DNA from: Mxb001 sp044360385
Lineage (GTDB): Bacteria; Actinomycetota; Actinomycetes; S36-B12
Length of the DNA: 5,389 bases
Assembly (NCBI GenBank): GCA_044360385.1
Contig: JBIKKK010000154.1
Location: 1-5,389, forward strand
Direction: 5' to 3'
The position numbers were made by a program, and so were the translations under genes. Below are positions 1-5,389 of the stretch, piece by piece; within the stretch, counting starts at the first letter, position 1; each line of letters begins with the position of its first letter. A model generated the notes under the pieces. The model worked only from the letters and a program-made list of their open reading frames with translations. It had not been told where the DNA came from and did not search any database.

Positions 1-1487
1 ACATCCGCGAGACGTTCGGGCGCATGGCCATGAATGACGTGGAGACGGTCGCCCTCATCGCCGGCGGCCACACCTTCGGCAAGACTCACGGTGCTGCCCC
101 CGCGATTGACCACGTGGGTCCGGAGCCCGAGGCGGCCCCCCTCCAGCAAATGGGACTGGGCTGGAAGAACTCCTTCGGCACCGGTGACGGCGACGACACC
201 ATCACCTCAGGCCTCGAGGGTGCGTGGACGCCCACGCCCATCACCTGGGACAACAGCTACTTCGACACCCTCTTCGCCTATGAGTGGGAGCTCACCACGA
301 GCCCGGCGGGCGCCAAGCAGTGGGTCCCCGCGGGCGGCGCGGCAGCGGATGCGGTCCCGGATCCGCACGATCCGTCAAAGCGTCACGCACCGGTCATGCT
401 CACGACCGACCTCGCCCTGCGCATGGACCCGATCTACGAGCCCATCTCGCGTCGCTTCCATGAGAACCCGGCTGAGTTCGCCGACGCCTTCGCCCGAGCG
501 TGGTTCAAGCTGACCCACCGCGACATGGGCCCGAAGGCTCGCTACCTCGGCCCTGATGTCCCGGCCGAAAACCTCATCTGGCAGGACCCGGTGCCCGCGC
601 CGACGCTCCCGCTCATCAGTGCGGCCGATGTGGCGACGCTCAAGGGCAAGGTGCTCGACACGGGCCTCAGCGTCGCTGAGCTTGTCCGCACTGCTTGGGC
701 ATCCGCGTCTACCTTCCGCGGCACGGACAAGCGCGGCGGAGCTAACGGCGCCCGGATCCGTCTTGAGCCGCAGAACTCATGGGAGGCCAATAACCCGGCC
801 GAGACCACATCGGTCCTCCGGCACCTCGAGGCCATCCAGGCCGAGTTCAACGCGGCTGGCGGGGCTCAGGTGTCGCTCGCCGACCTCATCGTCCTCGCGG
901 GGTCCGCGGCGGTCGAGAAGGCCGCCAAGGATGCGGGAGTCACCGTGACGGTGCCGTTCACCCCGGGTCGCACCGACGCCACGCAGGAGATGACGGACGT
1001 CGCCTCCTTCGCGGTGCTCGAGCCCACCGCGGATGGCTTCCGCAACTACCTAGCGAAGGGTCACGTACAGACGGCGGAGTTCCTCCTCGTCGACAAGGCC
1101 AACCTGCTCGACCTCACGGCACCTGAGATGACGGTGCTCGTCGGTGGGATGCGCTCCCTGGGTGCGAACTACGACGGCTCGGACCTCGGTGTCCTCACGG
1201 CGACCCCGGGCACGCTGACGAACGACTACTTCGTCAACCTGCTCGACATGGGCACCGTCTGGACGCCCACGTCCGACACCGAGCAGACCTTCGAGGGTCG
1301 TGACCGCAAGACCGGTGCGCACAAGTGGAATGCCACTCGTGTCGACCTCGTCTTCGGCTCCAACTCGCAGCTGCGCGCGCTCGCTGAGGTCTATGGCAGT
1401 TCGGATGCCAAGGTGAAGTTCGTCAACGACTTCGTCGCCGCATGGGACAAGGTCATGATGAGTGACCGCTTCGACCTCAAGAAGTAG
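1..1487 (+). CDS. katG: Catalase-peroxidase KatG, C-terminal part (5' end outside window)
   Basis: Bifunctional haem enzyme that breaks down hydrogen peroxide (catalase) and oxidises small donors (peroxidase), normally cytoplasmic. The reading frame is open from the left edge (first full codon at 3) and ends in TAG at 1485-1487. Counting from the Met at position 24, which aligns with Met255 of M. tuberculosis KatG as I remember that protein, 487 residues follow, so the full protein would be about 740 aa, the family norm. Visible landmarks, with M. tuberculosis equivalents: that Met (partner in the Met-Tyr-Trp cross-link), the proximal haem ligand His in GGHTFGKTHG (codon 69-71, His270), Ser in TSGLE (207-209, Ser315), proximal Trp (225-227, Trp321), its Asp partner in TTDLALR (408-410, Asp381), and the switch Arg in HRDMGP (519-521, Arg418). 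The C-terminal duplicated domain is intact (SFRG-like, DKRGGANG, VPFTPGRTDA, VDLVFGSNS, DFVAAWDKVM). The distal Trp/His and cross-link Tyr lie upstream of the window. The ATG at 24 is internal, not the start. Confidence 0.97.
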   Translation, partial: IRETFGRMAMNDVETVALIAGGHTFGKTHGAAPAIDHVGPEPEAAPLQQMGLGWKNSFGTGDGDDTITSGLEGAWTPTPITWDNSYFDTLFAYEWELTTSPAGAKQWVPAGGAAADAVPDPHDPSKRHAPVMLTTDLALRMDPIYEPISRRFHENPAEFADAFARAWFKLTHRDMGPKARYLGPDVPAENLIWQDPVPAPTLPLISAADVATLKGKVLDTGLSVAELVRTAWASASTFRGTDKRGGANGARIRLEPQNSWEANNPAETTSVLRHLEAIQAEFNAAGGAQVSLADLIVLAGSAAVEKAAKDAGVTVTVPFTPGRTDATQEMTDVASFAVLEPTADGFRNYLAKGHVQTAEFLLVDKANLLDLTAPEMTVLVGGMRSLGANYDGSDLGVLTATPGTLTNDYFVNLLDMGTVWTPTSDTEQTFEGRDRKTGAHKWNATRVDLVFGSNSQLRALAEVYGSSDAKVKFVNDFVAAWDKVMMSDRFDLKK

Positions 1488-1505
1488 CACCACCTCAGCA
1501 CGACG

Positions 1506-1543
1506 AAAGCGCCGCACGGGTCCTCCGGCCCGTGCGGCGCTTT
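1506..1543 (+). terminator. Rho-independent terminator after katG
   Basis: A perfect 15-bp inverted repeat: left arm AAAGCGCCGCACGGG (1506-1520), right arm CCCGTGCGGCGCTTT (1529-1543), with an 8-base loop. The stem can extend by a T-G wobble and a C-G pair, leaving a 4-base loop. It lies 18 bases after the katG stop. The T tract is short (TTT then GCTGT), as is common in high-G+C actinobacteria. The A run on the other arm means it could also stop minus-strand transcription, but no minus-strand gene is seen nearby. Confidence 0.93.
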
Positions 1544-1576
1544 GCTGTCGGGGCGGCACCAGGTGCTGTCCGGGGT

Positions 1577-1589
1577 TATCGTGGGGCGG
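1577..1589 (+). promoter_or_regulatory. Likely -10 element and leaderless start for the downstream operon
   Basis: TATCGT at 1577-1582 fits the actinobacterial -10 consensus TANNNT. It is followed by six bases (GGGGCG) and then the GTG start codon at 1589. This spacing puts the transcription start on the G of the start codon, as in leaderless actinobacterial mRNAs. No convincing -35 hexamer is seen at normal spacing. The G-rich run just before GTG is too close (2-3 bases) to act as a normal Shine-Dalgarno site, and the GGGG at 1572-1575 is too far away (13 bases). The promoter lies after the katG terminator, so the operon appears to be transcribed independently of katG. Confidence 0.6.
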
Positions 1590-3061
1590 TGAGCCAGCGA
1601 GTGCGCGTGTGCATCGTGGGCGCCGGCTTCTCCGGTATCGCTGCCGCCATCGATCTCCGCCGGGCCGGAGTCACCGACCTCGTCATCGTCGACCGCGGGG
1701 ATGCGGTCGGTGGGGCCTGGCGCGACAACACCTATCCAGGGTGCGCCTGTGACGTGCAGAGTCGGCTGTATGAGCTTGAGGTTGCCCCGTGGCCGGAGTG
1801 GACGCGGAAGTTCGCCGGACAGGAGGAGATTCGCTCCTACCTAGAGTCGGTCGTCGAGATCTTCGAGCTGGGTCCTTCGTTGCGGCTGGGCACGGAGGTC
1901 ACGCGCGCGTCTTGGGATGACGACGAAGTCGAGTGGCGAGTGGAGACGAGCAGCGGTGAGATCGTCGCTGACGTGCTCATCAGCGCATGCGGAGGCCTCA
2001 CTGAGCCGCTCTACCCGGTGATCCCCGGCATGGCCGAATTCAGCGGTAAGGCGATGCATACGGCGCGTTGGGATCACTCGGTAGACCTGCGCGGCAAGCG
2101 CGTGGCGGTCGTGGGCACGGGAGCGTCCGCGATCCAGGTCATCCCCGCCATCGCGCCCGAGGCCGAGCGCGTCGTCGTGCTGCAGCGGACGCCGCCGTGG
2201 GTCATGCCTCGAGGCGACCGGGCGGTGCCGGGGTGGTACCGGTCCCTGCTGGCGTCGCTTCCCCCCGCTCAACGTGCCATGCGAGGAATCTCGTCCTGGG
2301 CCCGCGAGGTGCAGCTGCTCTCGTTCACGCGCCAGGGGGCCTTCCGGGTCCTGGGGGAGCGCATCGCTCGCCGGCACCTGGAGTCGCAGGTTGCCGACCC
2401 TGAGCTTCGCGCTCGACTGACGCCGCACTACGCCATGGGATGCAAGAGAATCCTCATCAGCGACGACTACTACCCGGCGCTCATGCGCGACAACGTCACG
2501 GTCGCGGCTGGCCTGGACAGCGTGACGTCGACCGGGGTCGTAGACACCGAGGGAGTGGAGCGCGACGTCGACGTAATCGTGTGGGCCACGGGCTTCAATG
2601 TGCTAGAGCCACCCCTCGCCGACCGGATCATCGGCCGTGACGGCGGCACGCTCGCCGAGGCGTTCGCGCGCAACGGCATGAGCGCCTACAAGGGCACGAC
2701 CGTGGCGGGCTTCCCCAACCTGTACATGCTGCAGGGGCCCAATACCGGGCTTGGCCACTCTTCCGTGGTGCTCATGTCCGAGGCGCAGATCGACTACCTG
2801 GTGCCTGCCGTGGCCTCGGGACTGGTGCATGAGGTGGATCCCGCCCGACAGCGTGCCTACGTCGCGGAGGTCGACCGCCGTCTCTCCACGACGGTGTGGC
2901 AGCAGGGCGGATGTCGCTCGTGGTACCAGAATGGGCACGGCCGCAACGTGGCGCTGTGGCCCGGCAGCACCCACGGCTTCGCGCGCATGATGCGCTCGTT
3001 TGACCCGGGTGCCTATCGAATCCGACGCCGTAAGGGAGAGCATCGTGTCGCGTCAGCCTGA
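1589..3061 (+). CDS. Type I Baeyer-Villiger / flavin-containing monooxygenase
   Basis: Predicted 490-aa FAD- and NADPH-dependent monooxygenase that would use O2 to turn a ketone or aldehyde into an ester or lactone, or oxidise a heteroatom; substrate unknown. Seen, numbered from the GTG at 1589: FAD Rossmann motif GAGFSG (11-16), the GGAWRDNTYPG...D stretch (41-55), Baeyer-Villiger fingerprint FSGKAMHTARWD (151-162, matching FxGxxxHxxxW[P/D]), NADPH Rossmann motif GTGASA (176-181), ATGF (333-336), GPNTGLGH (383-390) and GGCRSWY (440-446). All key motif residues are present. Its length matches the EthA/MymA-size group (about 490 aa) rather than longer HapE-like enzymes. There is no signal peptide or clear membrane segment, so it is probably cytoplasmic. 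The GTG at 1589 is preferred because it begins just before the first beta strand and follows a -10 element. The frame is open back to a GTG at 1532, but that lies inside the terminator. GTGs at 1601 and 1607 are possible but would trim the first strand. The 3' end overlaps the next gene by 17 bases. Confidence 0.93.
   Translation: MSQRVRVCIVGAGFSGIAAAIDLRRAGVTDLVIVDRGDAVGGAWRDNTYPGCACDVQSRLYELEVAPWPEWTRKFAGQEEIRSYLESVVEIFELGPSLRLGTEVTRASWDDDEVEWRVETSSGEIVADVLISACGGLTEPLYPVIPGMAEFSGKAMHTARWDHSVDLRGKRVAVVGTGASAIQVIPAIAPEAERVVVLQRTPPWVMPRGDRAVPGWYRSLLASLPPAQRAMRGISSWAREVQLLSFTRQGAFRVLGERIARRHLESQVADPELRARLTPHYAMGCKRILISDDYYPALMRDNVTVAAGLDSVTSTGVVDTEGVERDVDVIVWATGFNVLEPPLADRIIGRDGGTLAEAFARNGMSAYKGTTVAGFPNLYMLQGPNTGLGHSSVVLMSEAQIDYLVPAVASGLVHEVDPARQRAYVAEVDRRLSTTVWQQGGCRSWYQNGHGRNVALWPGSTHGFARMMRSFDPGAYRIRRRKGEHRVASA
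3034..3047 (+). promoter_or_regulatory. Shine-Dalgarno site deciding the SDR start
   Basis: AAGGGAGAG (3032-3040) is a strong anti-16S match, with GGAG at 3035-3038 six bases before the GTG at 3045. It lies inside the 3' end of the monooxygenase gene. It fixes the SDR start at 3045 over the TTG at 3000, which would add 15 residues that lie outside the SDR fold. Confidence 0.85.
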
Positions 3062-3884
3062 CTATCGCGTGGACGGTGGCGTCGCCCTGGTGACAGGGGC
3101 AGCCGGTGGGATCGGGGCTGCTCTCGCGGAGCGGCTCGTCCGGGACGGCAGTCACGTGGCCCTGGTCGATCGCAATGCCGAGGGTCTTGAGGACCTCGCC
3201 GCGCGGTTGCGCGTCCGCCGGCCTGATCGCCTCGTGACGGCGACCGTGGCCGACCTCTCCGAGCCCGATGCGCCTGCCCAGATCGTCGCAGATGCAATGT
3301 CGGAGCACGGCCGGATCACCCTCGTGGTCAACAACGCCGGTGTCGCCCTGGCCGGCCGTTTTGAGCAGGTGAGCATCCCCGACATCGACTGGCTGCTCGC
3401 CATCAATCTGCGCAGTGTGCTCGCGGTGACGTCCGCCGCGTTGCCGAATCTCGCTCCGGGATCGCAGATCACCAACATCTCGAGCCTCTTCGGAATCGTT
3501 GCACCGGTCGGCAATGCCGTGTACTCGGCCTCGAAGTTCGGCGTACGCGGCTTCAGCATGGCGCTGCGCACCGAGCTCGCACCCCGTGGGATCGGTGTCA
3601 CGACCGTCTACCCGGGTGGCATCAAGACCGCCATCGCGAGACATGCGCGTCGTGGCGCCGGGGTGAGCGAGGCCGAGTGGGAGGCGGGCCTGCGCGCCTA
3701 CGACCGCTTCCTCGTCATCGAGCCCGCGGTGGCGGCACGCAAGATCACCGAGGGCCTCACCCGTCGCCGCCCGCGGGTGCTCATCGGCCCGGAGACCTAC
3801 GCGGGTGACCTCCTCGCTCGCCTCGCGCCGTCCGGTCACTCGGCCGTCTTCGAGTACGTCGCCCGCAAGCGAGCCGGCCTGTGA
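3045..3884 (+). CDS. Classical short-chain dehydrogenase/reductase (SDR)
   Basis: Predicted 279-aa NAD(P)-dependent oxidoreductase interconverting an alcohol and a ketone or aldehyde; substrate unknown. Seen, numbered from the GTG at 3045: cofactor motif TGAAGGIG (17-24), Asp42 at the end of the second beta strand (VDRN), which favours NAD(H) over NADP(H), ADLS with Asp70, NNAG (96-99), Asn121 in AINLRS, catalytic Ser147 in NISS, catalytic Tyr160 and Lys164 in YSASK, and PGG after the sixth strand (190-192). The complete Asn-Ser-Tyr-Lys tetrad indicates an active enzyme. The C-terminal extension (about 225-279) is rich in Arg and resembles the tails of actinobacterial SDRs linked to lipid metabolism. 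It overlaps the monooxygenase by 17 bases and the next gene by 4, so it is probably co-transcribed with both. Pairing with a Baeyer-Villiger enzyme suggests that it supplies the ketone substrate; this is inferred from position, not shown. Confidence 0.93.
   Translation: MSRQPDYRVDGGVALVTGAAGGIGAALAERLVRDGSHVALVDRNAEGLEDLAARLRVRRPDRLVTATVADLSEPDAPAQIVADAMSEHGRITLVVNNAGVALAGRFEQVSIPDIDWLLAINLRSVLAVTSAALPNLAPGSQITNISSLFGIVAPVGNAVYSASKFGVRGFSMALRTELAPRGIGVTTVYPGGIKTAIARHARRGAGVSEAEWEAGLRAYDRFLVIEPAVAARKITEGLTRRRPRVLIGPETYAGDLLARLAPSGHSAVFEYVARKRAGL
3881..3884 (+). other. GTGA stop-start overlap, SDR to dacB
   Basis: The GTG start of dacB and the TGA stop of the SDR gene share these four bases. 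With no clear ribosome binding site upstream, the overlap suggests dacB translation depends on ribosomes ending the SDR gene. Confidence 0.75.
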
Positions 3885-5104
3885 GGACCCTCCGGGGCGT
3901 GAGTCTCGCGGGGAGTCTCCTCTCGGTTGCACTCGCCTCGGCGCTCCTCGCGGGTCCGAGCCTCGCGGCTCCCGCTGACGACCGCATCCAGAAGGGCGTC
4001 TCGACGGGGCTGCGCGCCGCTGCCCTGGGAAGCGACACCACCGTCCATGTCCGCCACGTCGCGACCGACGCCACGGTCGCTGACGCGCGCGGGGACGAGC
4101 GGCAGGTGCCGGCTTCGACCATGAAGGTGATCACGGCGGCGACCTCGCTGGCGAGCATGGGAGAGGACTACCGCTTCGCCACGCGCGTGATGCTGGGCCG
4201 CGAGGCCGGGCGAGTGGTGCTGGTCGGCGGGGGAGACCCGCTGCTCAGCAGGGGAGACCTCGTCAACCTCGCTCAGCGGACCGCACTGAAGTTGCGCCAG
4301 GCAGGCACCACGTCCGTCGCGGTGGACGTCGACGACTATCTCTTCCCGCAGCCCACGGACGCCGAAGGGTGGGCCCCCGGGGATCGACCGACCTATGCCG
4401 CTGCCGTGCGTCCGCTGTCGATCCTGGGGGACTACTCCAATGACACCGTGGCATCCGCGTTAGCCGTCTTCGTCCAGGGGCTTCGGTCGAAGGGTGTGGA
4501 TGCGCGGGCCGGAGCCCGCGTGCTGGTGGCGGACGGAGCAAAGCGTCTCGCCGTAATCCGGCCCCACACCCTGCGCGAGGCCGTCGACGTCATGCTCAAG
4601 GTCAGCGAGAACAACGTGGCCGAGGTCCTGTTCCGTCAGGTCGCGCTGGCCCGTGGGTATCCGGCCACGTGGAGTAGTGCGTCTGCGGCGGCCACGGAGG
4701 CACTGCGGGACTTCGGCGTGCCGAGCTGGCGGTTGCGCCTGGTCGATGGCAGTGGCCTCTCCGGTCGCAACCGTCTCACGGCTGCCTCACTGACCCACGT
4801 CCTCGATATCGCCCTGGGTGATCCTCGACTCGACGCACTCATCGACGGACTCCCGGTGGCGGGGCGCTCGGGCACTCTCACCAATCGCTTCGCGGCGCCG
4901 CCTGCATCGTGCGCACGCGGCGATGTGGCAGCGAAGACGGGCAGCCTCACCGGCGTCTCCACGCTCGCAGGGGTCACCGAGGGTGCGGACGGTCAGTGGC
5001 GGAGTTTCGCCATCATGGTCAACCAGCGCCCATCGGCCTATCCCCCGTCCGCGACAAGCCTCGCCATCGACACGCTCGCGGCCGTCGTCCATGGCTGCGC
5101 GTGA
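3881..5104 (+). CDS. dacB: D-alanyl-D-alanine carboxypeptidase/endopeptidase (PBP4 type, family S13)
   Basis: Predicted 407-aa secreted penicillin-binding protein that trims the terminal D-Ala from peptidoglycan stem peptides and may cut cross-links. Residues 1-30 form a Sec signal peptide: Arg2 and Arg5, a hydrophobic core to about 24, then an Ala-rich cleavage site near SLA|APAD (about 29/30). The active-site motifs are complete: Ser79-x-x-Lys82 (STMK), Ser242-Glu-Asn244 (SEN) and Lys352-Thr-Gly354 (KTG). Other S13 landmarks are VGGGDPLL (115-122), VDGSGLS (288-294) and GRSGTL (328-333). The SxxK-to-SxN distance is about 163 residues, shorter than the roughly 245 I recall for E. coli PBP4 and Actinomadura R39, so the insert domains appear reduced. 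The mature protein has only two cysteines, Cys344 and Cys406. GTG at 3881 is chosen because it overlaps the SDR stop as GTGA; a GTG at 3899 would remove both signal-peptide arginines. No clear Shine-Dalgarno precedes it. Leu194 uses the rare codon TTA (4460-4462). Confidence 0.93.
   Translation: MRTLRGVSLAGSLLSVALASALLAGPSLAAPADDRIQKGVSTGLRAAALGSDTTVHVRHVATDATVADARGDERQVPASTMKVITAATSLASMGEDYRFATRVMLGREAGRVVLVGGGDPLLSRGDLVNLAQRTALKLRQAGTTSVAVDVDDYLFPQPTDAEGWAPGDRPTYAAAVRPLSILGDYSNDTVASALAVFVQGLRSKGVDARAGARVLVADGAKRLAVIRPHTLREAVDVMLKVSENNVAEVLFRQVALARGYPATWSSASAAATEALRDFGVPSWRLRLVDGSGLSGRNRLTAASLTHVLDIALGDPRLDALIDGLPVAGRSGTLTNRFAAPPASCARGDVAAKTGSLTGVSTLAGVTEGADGQWRSFAIMVNQRPSAYPPSATSLAIDTLAAVVHGCA
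5101..5104 (+). other. GTGA stop-start overlap, dacB to FAD-linked oxidase
   Basis: The same GTGA arrangement as at 3881, here joining the dacB stop to the next GTG start. No Shine-Dalgarno-like run is visible just upstream, so coupled reinitiation is the likely way this gene is translated. Confidence 0.7.
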
Positions 5105-5389
5105 GCCACGAGGACGCCGTTCTCGCAGCGGCAGGTGCTGTGCTCGCCGACGGCGACATCGTGGTGGACTCCGACATCATCGAGTCCTACCGATTCGACC
5201 GTTCCACCGGCACCGAAGCAGGCCAGCCCTTCGCGATCGCCTTTCCGCGCACGACGGAGCAAGTGGCGGCGATCATGGCCGCAGCGCACAGCAATCGTGT
5301 GCCGGTCGTCCCGCGCGGAGCGGGCTCGGGTCTCACCGGCGGTTCCAATGCCATCGACGGCTCGCTCATCCTGTGCTTGGAACGCATGC
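5101..5389 (+). CDS. GlcD-type FAD-linked oxidase, N-terminal part (3' end outside window)
   Basis: The frame stays open from the GTG at 5101 to the right edge (96 codons plus one base). It encodes the start of a flavoenzyme with the PCMH / FAD_binding_4 fold, the family of glycolate oxidase GlcD and D-lactate dehydrogenases. Seen: an N-terminal lead with DSDIIESYRFDRS (23-35), where the family usually has a D..vl..Y..D-type motif; FPRTTEQVAAIM (48-59), the conserved 'P.tteqV..i' segment; VPVVPRGAGSGLTGG (67-81), the FAD pyrophosphate-binding loop; and the start of the next strand, ending GSLILCLERM (87-96). Family members oxidise 2-hydroxy acids to 2-oxo acids, passing electrons to quinone, cytochrome or oxygen. 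The substrate cannot be told because the C-terminal FAD-oxidase domain is missing. Berberine-bridge and alkyl-DHAP synthase relatives share the fold, but the loop sequence fits GlcD best. There is no signal peptide. It overlaps dacB by four bases and is probably the fourth gene of the operon. Confidence 0.88.
   Translation, partial: MSHEDAVLAAAGAVLADGDIVVDSDIIESYRFDRSTGTEAGQPFAIAFPRTTEQVAAIMAAAHSNRVPVVPRGAGSGLTGGSNAIDGSLILCLERM

Noticed and set aside
24..26. ATG at 24 as the start of katG
   Set aside because: The frame is open to the left edge and reads IRETFGR before this Met, matching internal KatG sequence; this Met corresponds to the cross-link Met of the family.
34..948. Plus-strand frames of 159 and 130 codons inside katG
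   Set aside because: They are Arg/Ser/Pro-rich frame shadows of the conserved katG reading frame.
1050..1559. 169-codon minus-strand frame opposite the katG 3' end
   Set aside because: It is antisense to conserved katG sequence, crosses the terminator hairpin and shows no family motif.
1532..1588. Upstream extension of the monooxygenase to a GTG at 1532
   Set aside because: That GTG lies in the right arm of the katG terminator, the 19 added residues precede the normal start of the FAD fold, and the likely -10 element is downstream of it.
3000..3044. TTG start at 3000 for the SDR gene
   Set aside because: There is no Shine-Dalgarno site before it, while GTG 3045 has a strong one; the extra 15 residues match nothing in the SDR family.
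2772..3932. 386-codon open frame on the minus strand
   Set aside because: It runs opposite three well-supported genes, its translation is low-complexity Arg/Gly/Asp-rich with no recognisable motif, and long antisense frames are expected in high-G+C DNA.
5038..5387. Minus-strand frames at the right edge
   Set aside because: They lie opposite dacB and the FAD-linked oxidase, whose conserved PRGAGSGLTGG loop shows the plus strand is the coding one.

Overview
The window is G+C-rich DNA, dense with plus-strand genes. GTG starts, overlapping genes and close similarity to mycobacterial-type proteins point to an actinobacterium, possibly of the Micrococcales; I cannot place it more closely from sequence alone. 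No RNA genes, mobile elements, CRISPR arrays or repeats beyond one terminator hairpin were found.

Positions 1-1487 hold the C-terminal two thirds of a bifunctional catalase-peroxidase (katG), cut by the left edge. It ends 18 bases before a strong rho-independent terminator hairpin (1506-1543). The 101-base gap between katG and the next gene holds only this terminator and a likely -10 element (1577-1582). That element sits six bases upstream of a GTG, the layout of an actinobacterial leaderless promoter.

From 1589 to the right edge runs a tightly packed set of four genes, each overlapping the next. They are a type I Baeyer-Villiger / flavin monooxygenase (1589-3061), a classical short-chain dehydrogenase (3045-3884, 17-base overlap, strong Shine-Dalgarno), a secreted S13-family D-alanyl-D-alanine carboxypeptidase/endopeptidase (3881-5104, 4-base GTGA overlap), and the start of a GlcD-type FAD-linked oxidase (5101 to the right edge, 4-base GTGA overlap). 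The arrangement suggests one mRNA with translational coupling.

The first two enzymes form a plausible pathway: alcohol to ketone or aldehyde (SDR), then oxygen insertion to an ester or lactone, or another flavin-dependent oxidation (monooxygenase). The FAD-linked oxidase could act on a hydroxy acid released later, but that is a guess. The cell-wall peptidase in the middle is the odd member. I see no clear evidence for a wholly new system. The most interesting points are the mixed redox/cell-wall operon, the leaderless promoter immediately after the katG terminator, and the two-cysteine layout of the peptidase.
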